Source: Hyphomicrobiales bacterium
GTDB lineage: Bacteria > Pseudomonadota > Alphaproteobacteria > Rhizobiales > Rhizobiaceae
Direction of reading: 5' to 3'
NCBI GenBank assembly: GCA_900466475.1
Contig: UBMI01000017.1
Location: 43,055 to 107,054, forward strand
Length of the DNA stretch: 64,000 nt
In this document: one piece after another, positions 16,732-25,216 of the stretch
Layout: each line of letters begins with the position of its first letter
Position numbering within the stretch: position 1 is the first letter of the stretch
Made by a program: the position numbers and the translations under genes
The notes under the pieces: generated by a model
Databases searched by the model: none
What the model was told of the DNA's origin: nothing
The model's input: only the letters and a program-made list of their open reading frames with translations

Positions 16732-17646
16732 ATGAAAAACGTCCTCATGCTTGCGGCCGTAACGGCTGCGCTCGCCCTTTCCAGCCAGGCCCATGCTGAA
16801 GGTTGGAAAGACAAGTACAAGACGATCCGCCTCGGCGTTCTCTCGGGCGAGAACGAAAAGGACCGCATCGCACGCCGCGTGGGCTTCCAGCAGTATCTGG
16901 AAAAGGAACTCGGCGTGAAGGTCGAAATCTTCACCGCCGGCAATTATGACGGTGTCATCCAGGCGCTCGCTTCCGACCAGATCGAATTTGCCTTCCTCGG
17001 CTCCTCGGCCTATGCCGCCGCCTATACCGAAACGAACGGCGGCGTTGAACCGCTGCTCGCCGGTCAGGAACAGGACGGCTCGACGGGCTACTATTCGGTC
17101 ATCACCGTTCGCTGCGATTCCGGATATAAATCCGTCGAGGACCTCAAGGACAAGGTTCTCGCCTTCGCCGATCCGGATTCGACCTCAGGCTATGCCGTTC
17201 CCTATTACAACCTCGTCAAGCAGGGCTATGATCCGAAGACCTTCTTCTCGGCAATCCCCTTCTCCGGCGCCCACGAAACCGGCGTCATGGCCGTCGCCAA
17301 TAAGCAGTTCGATGCGGCCGCGACCTATGTCAACAACGACATCAGCGGCATCCCGCAGCGTATGGAATCGAAGGGTATGATCCCGAAGGGCGAGATCTGC
17401 CGCATCTGGCAGTCGCCGGAGATTACCAACGGTCCCTTCACCACCCGCACCAACCTGCCGGCCGACATGATCGCTGACGTCAAGGCTGTGGTGAAGGCCA
17501 CGCCGGAAAAGGCGCCTGAGGCTTTCAAGGAAATGAGCGGCGGCGATAACTCCACCTCGAAGGGTTACGTCGATGTCGACCACCAGCGCTACCAGTGGAT
17601 CGTCGACATGCGCGACTGGCTGAAGAAGCAGCGTCGCAACGGCTGA
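16732..17646 (+). CDS. phnD: PhnD, phosphonate/phosphite-type periplasmic binding protein
   Basis: A 304-residue solute-binding protein of the PhnD/PtxB family. Signal peptide 1-20 (cleavage near AHA-EG), then the family signature IRLGVLSGENEKDR, the ligand-loop stretch FAFLGSSAYAAAY and DPDSTSGYAVP, typical of PhnD. The ATG at 16732 has GGAGAG upstream. Its ligand sets the substrate of the whole phn system; because PhnJ is altered, the ligand may not be an ordinary alkylphosphonate. Confidence 0.92.
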   Translation: MKNVLMLAAVTAALALSSQAHAEGWKDKYKTIRLGVLSGENEKDRIARRVGFQQYLEKELGVKVEIFTAGNYDGVIQALASDQIEFAFLGSSAYAAAYTETNGGVEPLLAGQEQDGSTGYYSVITVRCDSGYKSVEDLKDKVLAFADPDSTSGYAVPYYNLVKQGYDPKTFFSAIPFSGAHETGVMAVANKQFDAAATYVNNDISGIPQRMESKGMIPKGEICRIWQSPEITNGPFTTRTNLPADMIADVKAVVKATPEKAPEAFKEMSGGDNSTSKGYVDVDHQRYQWIVDMRDWLKKQRRNG

Positions 17647-17670
17647 TATCCGCCATACACGCCAAGCAAC

Positions 17671-17697
17671 GGGAGCGCCGCGCCCTCCGGCGCTTCC
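17671..17697 (+). terminator. Hairpin after phnD
   Basis: Arms GGGAGCGCCG and CGGCGCTTCC form a 10-bp stem with one G-U pair and a seven-base loop, between the phnD stop and the phnE start, without a T-run. Like the hairpins after the other binding-protein genes here, it probably stabilises the phnD message. Confidence 0.55.
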
Positions 17698-17713
17698 ACG
17701 ACCGGGATCAGAC

Positions 17714-18634
17714 ATGACGATCGCATTCGCTTCCATCACCATCCGCCGGTTCGAGGCCGACTACCGTCGCATCCGCAGCCGCGCCAAAACCGTCCAGCTT
17801 GTTTCGGCGACGCTTTTTGCCGCCGCCGTCTTGCCGACGGCCTGGACGGGCGGCTTTTTCGACATGACCGAGGTCAACCTCCCCTCGGGCGAGCGCATCA
17901 CCACCTGGAAACTGTGGGCCTCCCTGCCCCGTCTCGGCGAATATCTCTACAAGACGCTGCCGCACCTGCGCATCGAGACGTTCGGCGCCGATCTTGCGGA
18001 ATGGTTCTGGCGCTGGCCGGTCTGGCTGGAACTGCTTGGGGAAACGATCCTGATCGCCTATGTGGCGACGTTTTTCGGAGTCGTCGGAGCCTTTATCCTG
18101 AGTTTCCCGGCGGCCCGCAACCTCAGCCCCAATGGCGTTCTGCTGATCGCTTCACGTCGTTATCTGGAGGTCATCCGCACCGTTCCCGATATCGTCTGGG
18201 CACTGATCTACGTCTTCTGCTTCGGCGTCGGGCCGCTCGCAGGCGTACTGGCAATCGCCACGCATGCAACGGGTTCGCTCGGCAAGCTCTATTCCGAAGT
18301 GAACGAGAATATCGACATGCGGCCGTTAGAGAGCGTCAAGGCTTCCGGCGGCACCTGGTTCCAGCAGATGCGTTATGGCGTTGTGCCGCAGGTGATCCCG
18401 AATATCATCAGTTACACGCTGCTGCGTTTCGAGATCAATGTGCGCTCCTCCTCGATCATCGGCTATGTCGGTGCCGGCGGTCTCGGCCAGGAAATCCGCA
18501 CCGCCATGTCGCTTCAGGAATATACCGATCTCTCGGCGCTATTCGTCATCATCCTTCTCACCGTCGTCGTCATCGATTTCCTGAGCGAGAAGCTGCGTCA
18601 CCGCATCATCGGTATCAAAAGCCGGAGCATCTGA
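17714..18634 (+). CDS. phnE: PhnE, phosphonate ABC transporter permease
   Basis: A 306-residue permease of the PhnE family with about six membrane segments. Family markers are RRYLEVIRTVPDIVWALIYV (kept to its 20 residues) around 154-173, GKLYSEVNENID and IIGYVGAGGLGQEI. It precedes a second, different PhnE-like permease by one base, so the channel is a heterodimer. Confidence 0.91.
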   Translation: MTIAFASITIRRFEADYRRIRSRAKTVQLVSATLFAAAVLPTAWTGGFFDMTEVNLPSGERITTWKLWASLPRLGEYLYKTLPHLRIETFGADLAEWFWRWPVWLELLGETILIAYVATFFGVVGAFILSFPAARNLSPNGVLLIASRRYLEVIRTVPDIVWALIYVFCFGVGPLAGVLAIATHATGSLGKLYSEVNENIDMRPLESVKASGGTWFQQMRYGVVPQVIPNIISYTLLRFEINVRSSSIIGYVGAGGLGQEIRTAMSLQEYTDLSALFVIILLTVVVIDFLSEKLRHRIIGIKSRSI

Positions 18635-18635
18635 C

Positions 18636-19487
18636 ATGATCGACATTTCTTCTTCCGGAGTGCGACAGCGGGTGCCAGATGCATTCACGGTGCCGCCGCG
18701 CGTGCGGCTTATGCGTTATGCAGGTGCTGCCGCCTTGGTCCTGCCCTTGCTTGCAGGCCTCTATCTCTTCGACTTTTCGCCAGCCCGCATCCTGAATGGC
18801 CTGACGCGGCTCGGCACGATCTTCTCGTTCATGTTCCCGCCTTACGTCTGGACGACCTGGCAGGAATGGAGCGACGTTCTGGTTGGCCTCGGCCAGACGA
18901 TTTCGATGGCGTTCCTCGGAACGCTGCTCGGCGCGCTCGCCGCTTTTCCGCTCGCCTTTCTCGGCGCGAAGAACATCATGCCGCTCGGCTGGGTGCGGCT
19001 ATCGACCCGCCGCGGCTTCGATGCATTGCGAGCCGTCGAACAGATCGTGCTCGCGCTGATTTTCATCCGCGCCTTCGGCCTCGGCCCGCTTCCCGGTGTC
19101 TTCGCGATTGCCGTTTCGGAAATCGGCACTTTCGCCAAGCTCTTTTCAGAAGCGATCGAAAATACCTCGCGCAAACCTGTCGACGGTGTTCTGGCATCGG
19201 GCGGCGGGCCGCTGCAGACCATCCGCCTTGCCATCATGCCTCAGGCGATGCCGGTCATCCTGTCGATCATGCTCTATAATTTCGAATCCAACACCCGCTC
19301 CGGCACCATTCTCGGCATTGTCGGCGCCGGGGGAATCGGCTTCCTGCTGGCGGACCGCATTGCCGCCTATCGCTGGCCGGAGGCCTGGACGATCATCTTC
19401 CTGATCGTCGCCGTCGTATATGCTATCGATCTCTCCTCCGCATGGCTGCGCGGCAAGATCATCGGCAAGAACGACAGCGCCCGGTAA
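18636..19487 (+). CDS. phnE: Second PhnE-type permease
   Basis: A 283-residue permease paralogous to the preceding one. Shared markers are RGFDALRAVEQIVLALIFIR, GTFAKLFSEAIEN and GILGIVGAGGIGFLL-like glycine-rich loop near 230. Duplicate phnE genes are common in alphaproteobacterial phn loci. The sugar kinase gene follows after 29 bases. Confidence 0.9.
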   Translation: MIDISSSGVRQRVPDAFTVPPRVRLMRYAGAAALVLPLLAGLYLFDFSPARILNGLTRLGTIFSFMFPPYVWTTWQEWSDVLVGLGQTISMAFLGTLLGALAAFPLAFLGAKNIMPLGWVRLSTRRGFDALRAVEQIVLALIFIRAFGLGPLPGVFAIAVSEIGTFAKLFSEAIENTSRKPVDGVLASGGGPLQTIRLAIMPQAMPVILSIMLYNFESNTRSGTILGIVGAGGIGFLLADRIAAYRWPEAWTIIFLIVAVVYAIDLSSAWLRGKIIGKNDSAR

Positions 19488-19516
19488 GGCCGGAATATCG
19501 CGACGAGGGAGTTGGA

Positions 19517-20311
19517 ATGGCAAGGATAATGGTGGTCGGCAATGCCAATGTCGACCGGATCTGGCGGCTCGACCGGCCGCTCGTGCCGGGCGGGAGGCTC
19601 TCTTGCCAGTCGATCGAGGAGCGTTACGGCGGCGGCGGCTTCCATACCGGCCTGGCCCTGCTCGATCTCGGCCACGAGGTGGTTCTGGTCACCAGCCTTA
19701 GCGATGACGATAGAGGACGCAGCTATCTGAAGGATCTCGGAAAGCGCGGTTTCAACACCGATTTCATCGATGTTGAAACCGGGGAGACAGCACCCGTCGA
19801 TATCCTCGTCGATCCCAACGGCGAGCGTACCATCATCGCGCCGGCGGGCCGGCGGCGACCGGGCATAGATAATTTGCCGCCGATCGATGCGTCGCTTGTC
19901 TATCTCAATGCACGGGTAATGAGCCCGGCTGCCCTCAGGCAATTGGAAGATTTCGACGTGGTGGTTTCGCAATATCCGCTCTCGGCCGAACGCCGGCCCG
20001 CGAATGTTTTGATCGCCTCGCGCTCGGACGTGAAGGGAACAGCGCAAACGGCCTGGCAGGCAGCCTCGGAAATCGCTGCGCCGCGACTTGAAACTCTCGT
20101 GCTGACGAGTGGCATGCAACCTATCGAGATCGTCAGTCAACGAGGTTCGATCATCATCGAGGTGCCGCCAGCGCCTCCTGCACGCGACACGACAGGAGCG
20201 GGCGATTATTTCGCCGGTGGCTACATTGATGCCATGGTCAGAGGCCTTGATGCCGGCGCGGCAGCGCTGGCCGCCTGCGGGATCGCTGCCTCTTACCTTG
20301 CCGCTTCCTGA
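19517..20311 (+). CDS. PfkB-family (ribokinase-like) carbohydrate kinase
   Basis: A 264-residue ribokinase-fold kinase. The N-terminal PfkB region shows VVGNANVDRIWRLDRPL and the glycine run ERYGGGGFHTGLALLDLG; the C-terminal signature DTTGAGDYFAGGYIDAM (about 228-244) holds the catalytic aspartate in GAGD. GAGGGAG lies five bases before the start. Position at the end of phnCDEE suggests a role in the same pathway. Canonical phn clusters instead carry PhnN (ribose bisphosphokinase) and PhnP, neither of which is in this window, so this kinase may process a sugar released from the ribosyl intermediate. The substrate is unknown. Confidence 0.85.
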   Translation: MARIMVVGNANVDRIWRLDRPLVPGGRLSCQSIEERYGGGGFHTGLALLDLGHEVVLVTSLSDDDRGRSYLKDLGKRGFNTDFIDVETGETAPVDILVDPNGERTIIAPAGRRRPGIDNLPPIDASLVYLNARVMSPAALRQLEDFDVVVSQYPLSAERRPANVLIASRSDVKGTAQTAWQAASEIAAPRLETLVLTSGMQPIEIVSQRGSIIIEVPPAPPARDTTGAGDYFAGGYIDAMVRGLDAGAAALAACGIAASYLAAS

Positions 20312-20447
20312 AGTCGCGGCTCTTGAAAGACGTGCACATCAATCTCACCTGATATCTCCATTGTTCACCTGTCGAACGACAGCCCTTTGCCATCAGCAGT
20401 CGCTGCCGGTCCTCAACATCGACGCCTCACGCGTCGGAGGAGATTTC

Positions 20448-21407
20448 ATGGGATTCATTGATCGTGACATTCAGCCGTCGTCAGACGCCGGGCTGCTGGA
20501 TGCCTATTCCGAAACGGTGTCGAATACCGTCGACATGGTCGGTCCGGCGGTCAGCCGTATCGAGCGCATTGGCGGACGAGCGGGGCATGGTTCGGGCTTT
20601 GCCATTTCGCCCGACGGTCTCATCGTTACCAACAATCACGTCGTCGGCGATGCGAAAGCCGTCACCATAAAGACACCTGACGGTACGGTCGTCGAGGGCC
20701 GGGTGCTTGGCCGGGATGAAGATACCGACCTTGCTCTGATCCGGGCCAACGACTGGTCCGGCGCCTGGGCGCAGCTTGCCGACTCGAAGAAGCTGAAGCG
20801 CGGGCATATCGCTGTCGCCATCGGCAATCCGCTTGGCTTCGAATGGACCGTCACTGCCGGCGTCGTTTCTGCCCTCGGACGCTCGATGCGCGCCGCGAGC
20901 GGTCGCCTGATGGAAGATATCATCCAGACGGATGCGGCGCTTAACCCCGGCAATTCCGGCGGTCCGCTGGTCTCTTCGTCTGGTGAGGTCATCGGCGTCA
21001 ATACCGCAGTGATACAAGGCGCACAGAGCATCGCTTTTGCAGTCGCCTCGAACACCGCCAAGCATGTCGTGTCCGAAATCCTGCGTTTCGGCGAGGTCCG
21101 CCGCGGATATATCGGTATCGCAGCCGATACGGTCGATCTGCATCGGCGCATTGCACTTGAAGCCGGCCTTCCGCAACGGACAACGGTCCGCCTGCGCCGC
21201 GTCGAAGATGGTGGCCCTGCCGCGAGAGCTGGCCTTCGTGAAGGCGACTATCTGCTTGCAATCGCCGGCCATCCGGTATCGGGAATAGATGACGTCGTCC
21301 GGCTGCTGGATGGGTCGACGATCGACGCCGATGTCGATGTGCTGATTTTCTCCATCGCGGGGCGGATCGAACAACGCACCGTTCGGCCGGCTAAAAGAGC
21401 ACACTAG
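20448..21407 (+). CDS. Trypsin-like (DegP/HtrA-type) serine protease without signal peptide
   Basis: A 319-residue HtrA-type protein. The catalytic triad is visible as H64 in TNNHVV, D94 in DTDLALI and S170 in NPGNSGGPL. A single C-terminal PDZ-like domain (about 225-315) includes ARAGLREGDYLLAIAGHPV. Unlike DegP, no signal peptide or membrane anchor is seen, so it is probably cytoplasmic. The start at 20448 has a strong GGAGGAG site five bases upstream; the longer open frame upstream overlaps the kinase gene and is not used. The 136 bases before it hold no other gene. Confidence 0.85.
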   Translation: MGFIDRDIQPSSDAGLLDAYSETVSNTVDMVGPAVSRIERIGGRAGHGSGFAISPDGLIVTNNHVVGDAKAVTIKTPDGTVVEGRVLGRDEDTDLALIRANDWSGAWAQLADSKKLKRGHIAVAIGNPLGFEWTVTAGVVSALGRSMRAASGRLMEDIIQTDAALNPGNSGGPLVSSSGEVIGVNTAVIQGAQSIAFAVASNTAKHVVSEILRFGEVRRGYIGIAADTVDLHRRIALEAGLPQRTTVRLRRVEDGGPAARAGLREGDYLLAIAGHPVSGIDDVVRLLDGSTIDADVDVLIFSIAGRIEQRTVRPAKRAH

Positions 21408-21435
21408 GCAAATGTTTAGCCGATATAGCTAAAGA

Positions 21436-21469
21436 AGAGAACGAAGCTGGAGATCGTGCTTCGTTCTCT
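21436..21469. terminator. Bidirectional terminator hairpin between convergent genes
   Basis: Arms AGAGAACGAAGC and GCTTCGTTCTCT pair perfectly (12 bp) around a 10-base loop. It sits between the ends of the serine protease (plus) and the dehalogenase (minus), so it can stop transcripts from both sides. Confidence 0.65.
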
Positions 21470-21493
21470 AATCTCGGCAGGCTATGGCAACCC

Positions 21494-22387
21494 TCAAGCG
21501 ACGAGGCTTTCGGCCTCGATTTCGGCGATAAACTGGGCAACGGTCTCGCCGATGATTTCGGGGTGGTCCTCCTGCAGATAGTGCAGGCCCGACTGGAGCT
21601 TCACCAGCCGGCAATTGTGCAGACGTCTCGCAAAATCCTCTGCAACCGCCGGCGGAATGAGCGCACCCGGATCTCCGGCGAAGAGGAGCTTCGGATAGGT
21701 CGATGCCGCCAAAGCCTCATGTGCTTTTTCCATGGTTGCATAGACATCCGCCGGCTCGCCGGCAATCGGCAGTTCATTCGGAAATCGCCAGGTTGGCCGA
21801 CGCGAGGCCGGTGTGGGGAACGGCGCTCGATAGACGGCCATCTCCTCCTCGCTGAGTTGGCGGCAGGTTGCGCCGGGAAGCACGCCTTCAACGAAGATAT
21901 TTTCCCTCAGGATGAGTTCTTCGCCCTCTCCCGGCGTCCGAAACCTGCGAAATATCTCACGCTCGGCACTGTTCTGCAGGAATTCGTCCCAGGTCGGTAT
22001 CGGCCGGATGAACTCCATGAAGGCCAGACCACGAACGAAGTCGGGCCGGCGGGCGGCGAGATGGAGCGCCAGTCCGCTTCCCCAATCCTGGGCGACGAGA
22101 TAGGCCGACTTGATGCCCATCGTCGCGATGAAAGCATCGAGGTAACGCGCATGATCCTCGAAGCGATAGGCAATGTCCGGCTTACCCGATTGTCCGAAGC
22201 CGATCAGGTCGGGGGCAATGCAATGAGCGGCCTCGGCGACAAGCGGAATGATATTGCGCCAGATATAGGACGACGTGGGATTGCCATGCAGAAGCAGGAC
22301 GACAGGGCCGTCCGTCCTGCCGGCCTCGCGATATGCCATTTCGGAATCGAGCACCGGCACGCGCGGCAGACTGATATCATGTCTCAT
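21494..22387 (-). CDS. dhaA: Haloalkane dehalogenase (DhaA/LinB type)
   Basis: A 297-residue alpha/beta hydrolase whose catalytic residues match subfamily II haloalkane dehalogenases: nucleophile D101 and halide-binding W102 in QDWGSG, second halide ligand N36 in HGNPTSSYIWRN, acid E125 in FMEFIRPIPTWDEF and base H269 in LHYLQEDHP. These enzymes hydrolyse carbon-halogen bonds to alcohols. No signal peptide. The ATG at 22387 overlaps the tetR stop by 11 bases, so the pair is one operon and the TetR protein likely controls it. Close relatives (luciferases, epoxide hydrolases) are less likely because the full pentad is present. Confidence 0.88.
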   Translation of the reverse strand: MRHDISLPRVPVLDSEMAYREAGRTDGPVVLLLHGNPTSSYIWRNIIPLVAEAAHCIAPDLIGFGQSGKPDIAYRFEDHARYLDAFIATMGIKSAYLVAQDWGSGLALHLAARRPDFVRGLAFMEFIRPIPTWDEFLQNSAEREIFRRFRTPGEGEELILRENIFVEGVLPGATCRQLSEEEMAVYRAPFPTPASRRPTWRFPNELPIAGEPADVYATMEKAHEALAASTYPKLLFAGDPGALIPPAVAEDFARRLHNCRLVKLQSGLHYLQEDHPEIIGETVAQFIAEIEAESLVA

Positions 22388-22976
22388 GGGTGTGATCCTT
22401 GAACACGGTGGCAAAAACGATCTTCTTGAACCGCTCCAGGGGCTGGGCATCCCGCGATACTTTCATGCGCAGGATCGCACCTTCCCATGAAGCAAGGAGG
22501 AATTCGGCCAGATCTTCCGAACCGATCGCATCATCGATCTCTCCGGAGGCCTGTCCTTCGGCAATGCAAGCCGTAAATGGCGCGCTCCATTCGCCAAAAA
22601 TTTCCGCGAGCCGCGTGCGCAGCATCTCGCTCTGCGGCGCCGCCTCCAGGCTGAGATCGCCGATGAGGCAGCCGCGGCTGAAACCATCGGCAGCCAGACG
22701 GCCGGTGATGATATCGAGGTATTTCTCGATGCGCTGGCGTGGCCTCAGCCTCACATCCCCCAGCGCCGTCTCGATGGCACACTGAAGATCCCGAAAATAG
22801 AGATCGAGCACCTCCTTCGTGAATTCCTCTTTGGAACGGAAGTGGTTGGTAAACGAGCCCTGCGGCACGCCCGCCTCGGCAACGATGTCGCGAACGCCTG
22901 CGCCAATGTAGCCCTTGCGGAACATGACCTTGCGGCCCGCTTCAAGAATTGTGTTTCGGTGTGAGTGCTTTGCCAT
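22377..22976 (-). CDS. TetR-family regulator of the dehalogenase operon
   Basis: A 199-residue TetR/AcrR repressor. The N-terminal helix-turn-helix reads GAGVRDIVAEAGVPQGSFTNHF (split: GAGVRDIVAEAG, residues about 25-36, then VPQGSFTNHF), and a ligand domain follows that resembles YxaF/LmrA-type regulators (RGCLIGDLSLE). The ATG at 22976 is preferred over an upstream ATG that would run through the operator-like palindrome at 22985-23004. It probably represses itself and the dehalogenase until a ligand binds. Confidence 0.88.
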   Translation of the reverse strand: MAKHSHRNTILEAGRKVMFRKGYIGAGVRDIVAEAGVPQGSFTNHFRSKEEFTKEVLDLYFRDLQCAIETALGDVRLRPRQRIEKYLDIITGRLAADGFSRGCLIGDLSLEAAPQSEMLRTRLAEIFGEWSAPFTACIAEGQASGEIDDAIGSEDLAEFLLASWEGAILRMKVSRDAQPLERFKKIVFATVFKDHTHET

Positions 22977-22984
22977 GGCTGCTA

Positions 22985-23004
22985 TAATACGTACGACCGT
23001 ATTA
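22985..23004. promoter_or_regulatory. Palindrome upstream of tetR: likely operator
   Basis: Perfect arms TAATACG and CGTATTA flank six bases, nine bases upstream of the tetR start codon. Size and place are those of a TetR-family autoregulatory operator. Confidence 0.6.
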
Positions 23005-23131
23005 AAATCAAGATTGAAATTGCCGGCGCGACGCGACGGCGTCGAACCGCAAGCATGCATAAAAATAAAGGCACCCGCCTACCGGCCGGTGCCTTGATCA
23101 TTGCCTTCCGCGATATCGAACTTAGACCGGC

Positions 23132-23266
23132 CTACAGGGAACCAGACATTCCCGAGGTCGCAGCAAGTAGTCCGTATAGTGCAGACGGCTCATCAGAGAA
23201 CACGTCATAAATACAGGGTGCTGCGAAAACCGCTGCTCCCAGAATGACGATGATGATCCTTTTCAT
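23132..23266 (-). CDS. Small hydrophobic protein of 44 residues, unknown
   Basis: A 44-residue open frame with a strong ribosome site (GGAGG, five bases before the ATG). The product starts MKRIIIVILGAAVFAAPC, like a signal peptide or a single membrane segment with a cysteine that could be a lipid site, followed by a short polar tail. I do not recognise a family. It lies between tetR and ohr, on the same strand as both. The ribosome site is the main support for it being real. Confidence 0.5.
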   Translation of the reverse strand: MKRIIIVILGAAVFAAPCIYDVFSDEPSALYGLLAATSGMSGSL

Positions 23267-23315
23267 CGAAGCCTCCATCGGCGCAGCCGGACTGCGCCTT
23301 CTGTTATCAGTAACC

Positions 23316-23732
23316 CTAGACGAGGTTCAGCTCGACATTGATGTTGCCGCGCGTCGCCTTCGAATAAGGGCAGGTCTGATGAGCCTCTTCGACCAGCGCT
23401 CGGGCGACCTCGGGCTCCAGACCCGGCAGGCTGATGTTGAGACGAGCCTGCAGGAAATAGGCGTCGCCCGTCATGCCGAGATCGACTTCCGCATCGACGG
23501 CGGCATCGGCCGGAAGCCTCAGCTTCCGCTTACCGGCAGCAAGGCCCATCGCGCCGATGAAGCAGGCGGACCAGCCGGCAGCAAAGAGCTGTTCGGGATT
23601 GGTGCCGGCATGGGCGCTGCCCGGAGGCGAAAGCTTCACGTCGAGCTGCGCGTCACTGCTGCGGGCGGAGCCGTCACGGCCGCCTGTCGTGTGGGTCTTG
23701 CCGGTATAAAGAACCTTTTCAATCGTCGTCAT
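23316..23732 (-). CDS. ohr: Organic hydroperoxide resistance protein, Ohr
   Basis: A 138-residue Ohr/OsmC-family thiol peroxidase that reduces organic and lipid hydroperoxides, usually with lipoylated proteins as electron donors. The two redox cysteines are visible: C57 in WSACF and C121 in HQTCPYS. It begins with the Ohr-typical KVLYTGKTHTTGGRDG. No ohrR regulator gene adjoins it. Confidence 0.93.
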   Translation of the reverse strand: MTTIEKVLYTGKTHTTGGRDGSARSSDAQLDVKLSPPGSAHAGTNPEQLFAAGWSACFIGAMGLAAGKRKLRLPADAAVDAEVDLGMTGDAYFLQARLNISLPGLEPEVARALVEEAHQTCPYSKATRGNINVELNLV

Positions 23733-23890
23733 GAGAGCACTCCTCGATTTCGTGTCGCGAGCTGCGACATCTGGTGACGGAGTGGTTTTGACGGCTTGAC
23801 GTATCCAGTATGTTTCCGAAATCGGCCGAACTGTATCAAAGCGTAGCGCAGGTCAATCTGGACATTCTCGCATACAAAACAGCGAAAAAT

Positions 23891-25216
23891 TCAGTTGGCG
23901 CGGATGGTGACCTCGGCTGCCAATCCGCCGCCCTCGCGGTTGTACAACCGCACTGAACCGCCGATCGCGGCGGCCAGCTGCTGGGCGATGGCAAGACCGA
24001 GTCCCGTGCCGCCTGTCTCGCGATTGCGCGATTGCTCCAGCCGGAAGAAGGGCTGCATTGCAGCCTCGAGCATAGCCTCCGGAATGCCGGGGCCGCGGTC
24101 CATCACAGTGATAACGATCGCCTCTTCACCGTTTCGCTCGACGCCGATTTCGGCGGCCCCAGCAAATTTCAGGGCGTTGTCGATAAAATTCGTCAGAATA
24201 CGACGCAACGCATGTGGCTTGGTCGATGCGACGCCCTGCACCAAACCGACCACACTGACGTCTTTGTCCATGTCCTGATAGTCGTAGGCGATGCTATCCA
24301 TGAAGGACGAGAGATCGATGCGCGAAAACTTTTCACCACTGCCGTGGGCGCTGCGGGCATAGGCGATTCCGTCCTGCACCAGGCGTTCGATCTCGCCGAG
24401 ATCGCGGACCAGCTTGTCCTTCTCGGGGGACTCATCTGCCATGTCGGCGCGCAGCCGCATGCGGGTGATCGGCGTTTGCAGGTCGTGGGAGATTGCGGCC
24501 AGTATCTGCACACGCTCCTCGAGATAGTGCGCAATTCGCTCCCGCATGGCGTTGAAGGCGCGAGCCGCATGGGCAACCTCGCTCGGCCCGCGCTCACTGA
24601 GCGGCGGCCCCTTCTTGTTCGGGTCAAGTTCATCTGCCGCCGCGGCAAGAGCGCCAAGCGGGCGGATCGCCTGGCGCACGGCAAACCATGTGCAGAGCAC
24701 AAGCAGCGCCATCTGGATGGCAAGCACGTAGGGAAGCCATGCCGCAATGGGCATGGGCGGGCGCGGCGTGATGTCGATCGTCAGGGGACTTCCATCACTC
24801 AGCGTCAGATGCGCCTGCAGGCGGCTGATGTCGCCTGGGATGGATTCCATGCGGATCGGATAAGTACCCCCGATCGCCTCTTCGATCCTGCCGCCGATTT
24901 CCTTGCCCTTGCTGGAGTTATCGGGCACGCCCGGCAGACCCGGCCCAAGTTCGAAACGATAATTGCCGCGACTCAGGCGGTCGAGCAGGTCGCCGCGCTG
25001 ATCCGCCGGCAGGCGGTCGAGTACCGCAATCGAGGTCGCAACGTCACTCTCCAGCGTACCAAGCATGACGGCCTTGGCCGACATGGAACGCTCGACGAAG
25101 AGCACCGTGAATGACAGGCCGTAGGCAATCGCCAGGCCGAAGAGCAGGATAAGGAAAAGCCGGGCCCTCAGCGTGCTCGGCCAAAACCCGAAGCGAAGCC
25201 CCCCGCTCGCACTCAT
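23891..25216 (-). CDS. Sensor histidine kinase, EnvZ-like
   Basis: A 441-residue membrane histidine kinase. Membrane segments lie at about 20-42 and 157-180 with a periplasmic sensor part of about 110 residues between. A HAMP domain follows (about 180-232), then the phosphoacceptor H244 in AAISHDLQTPITR, the N box near NFIDNALKFA and the G box GGTGLGLAI. The ATGA overlap with the response regulator gene shows co-translation. The signal is unknown. Confidence 0.92.
   Translation of the reverse strand: MSASGGLRFGFWPSTLRARLFLILLFGLAIAYGLSFTVLFVERSMSAKAVMLGTLESDVATSIAVLDRLPADQRGDLLDRLSRGNYRFELGPGLPGVPDNSSKGKEIGGRIEEAIGGTYPIRMESIPGDISRLQAHLTLSDGSPLTIDITPRPPMPIAAWLPYVLAIQMALLVLCTWFAVRQAIRPLGALAAAADELDPNKKGPPLSERGPSEVAHAARAFNAMRERIAHYLEERVQILAAISHDLQTPITRMRLRADMADESPEKDKLVRDLGEIERLVQDGIAYARSAHGSGEKFSRIDLSSFMDSIAYDYQDMDKDVSVVGLVQGVASTKPHALRRILTNFIDNALKFAGAAEIGVERNGEEAIVITVMDRGPGIPEAMLEAAMQPFFRLEQSRNRETGGTGLGLAIAQQLAAAIGGSVRLYNREGGGLAAEVTIRAN

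Noticed and set aside
20109..20447. N-terminal extension of the HtrA-type protease
   Set aside because: It overlaps the kinase gene and reads as random residues; GGAGGAG precedes the ATG at 20448.
24032..25114. Open frame of 360 codons opposite the histidine kinase
   Set aside because: The kinase motifs (H box, N box, G box) are on the minus strand; the plus frame has none.
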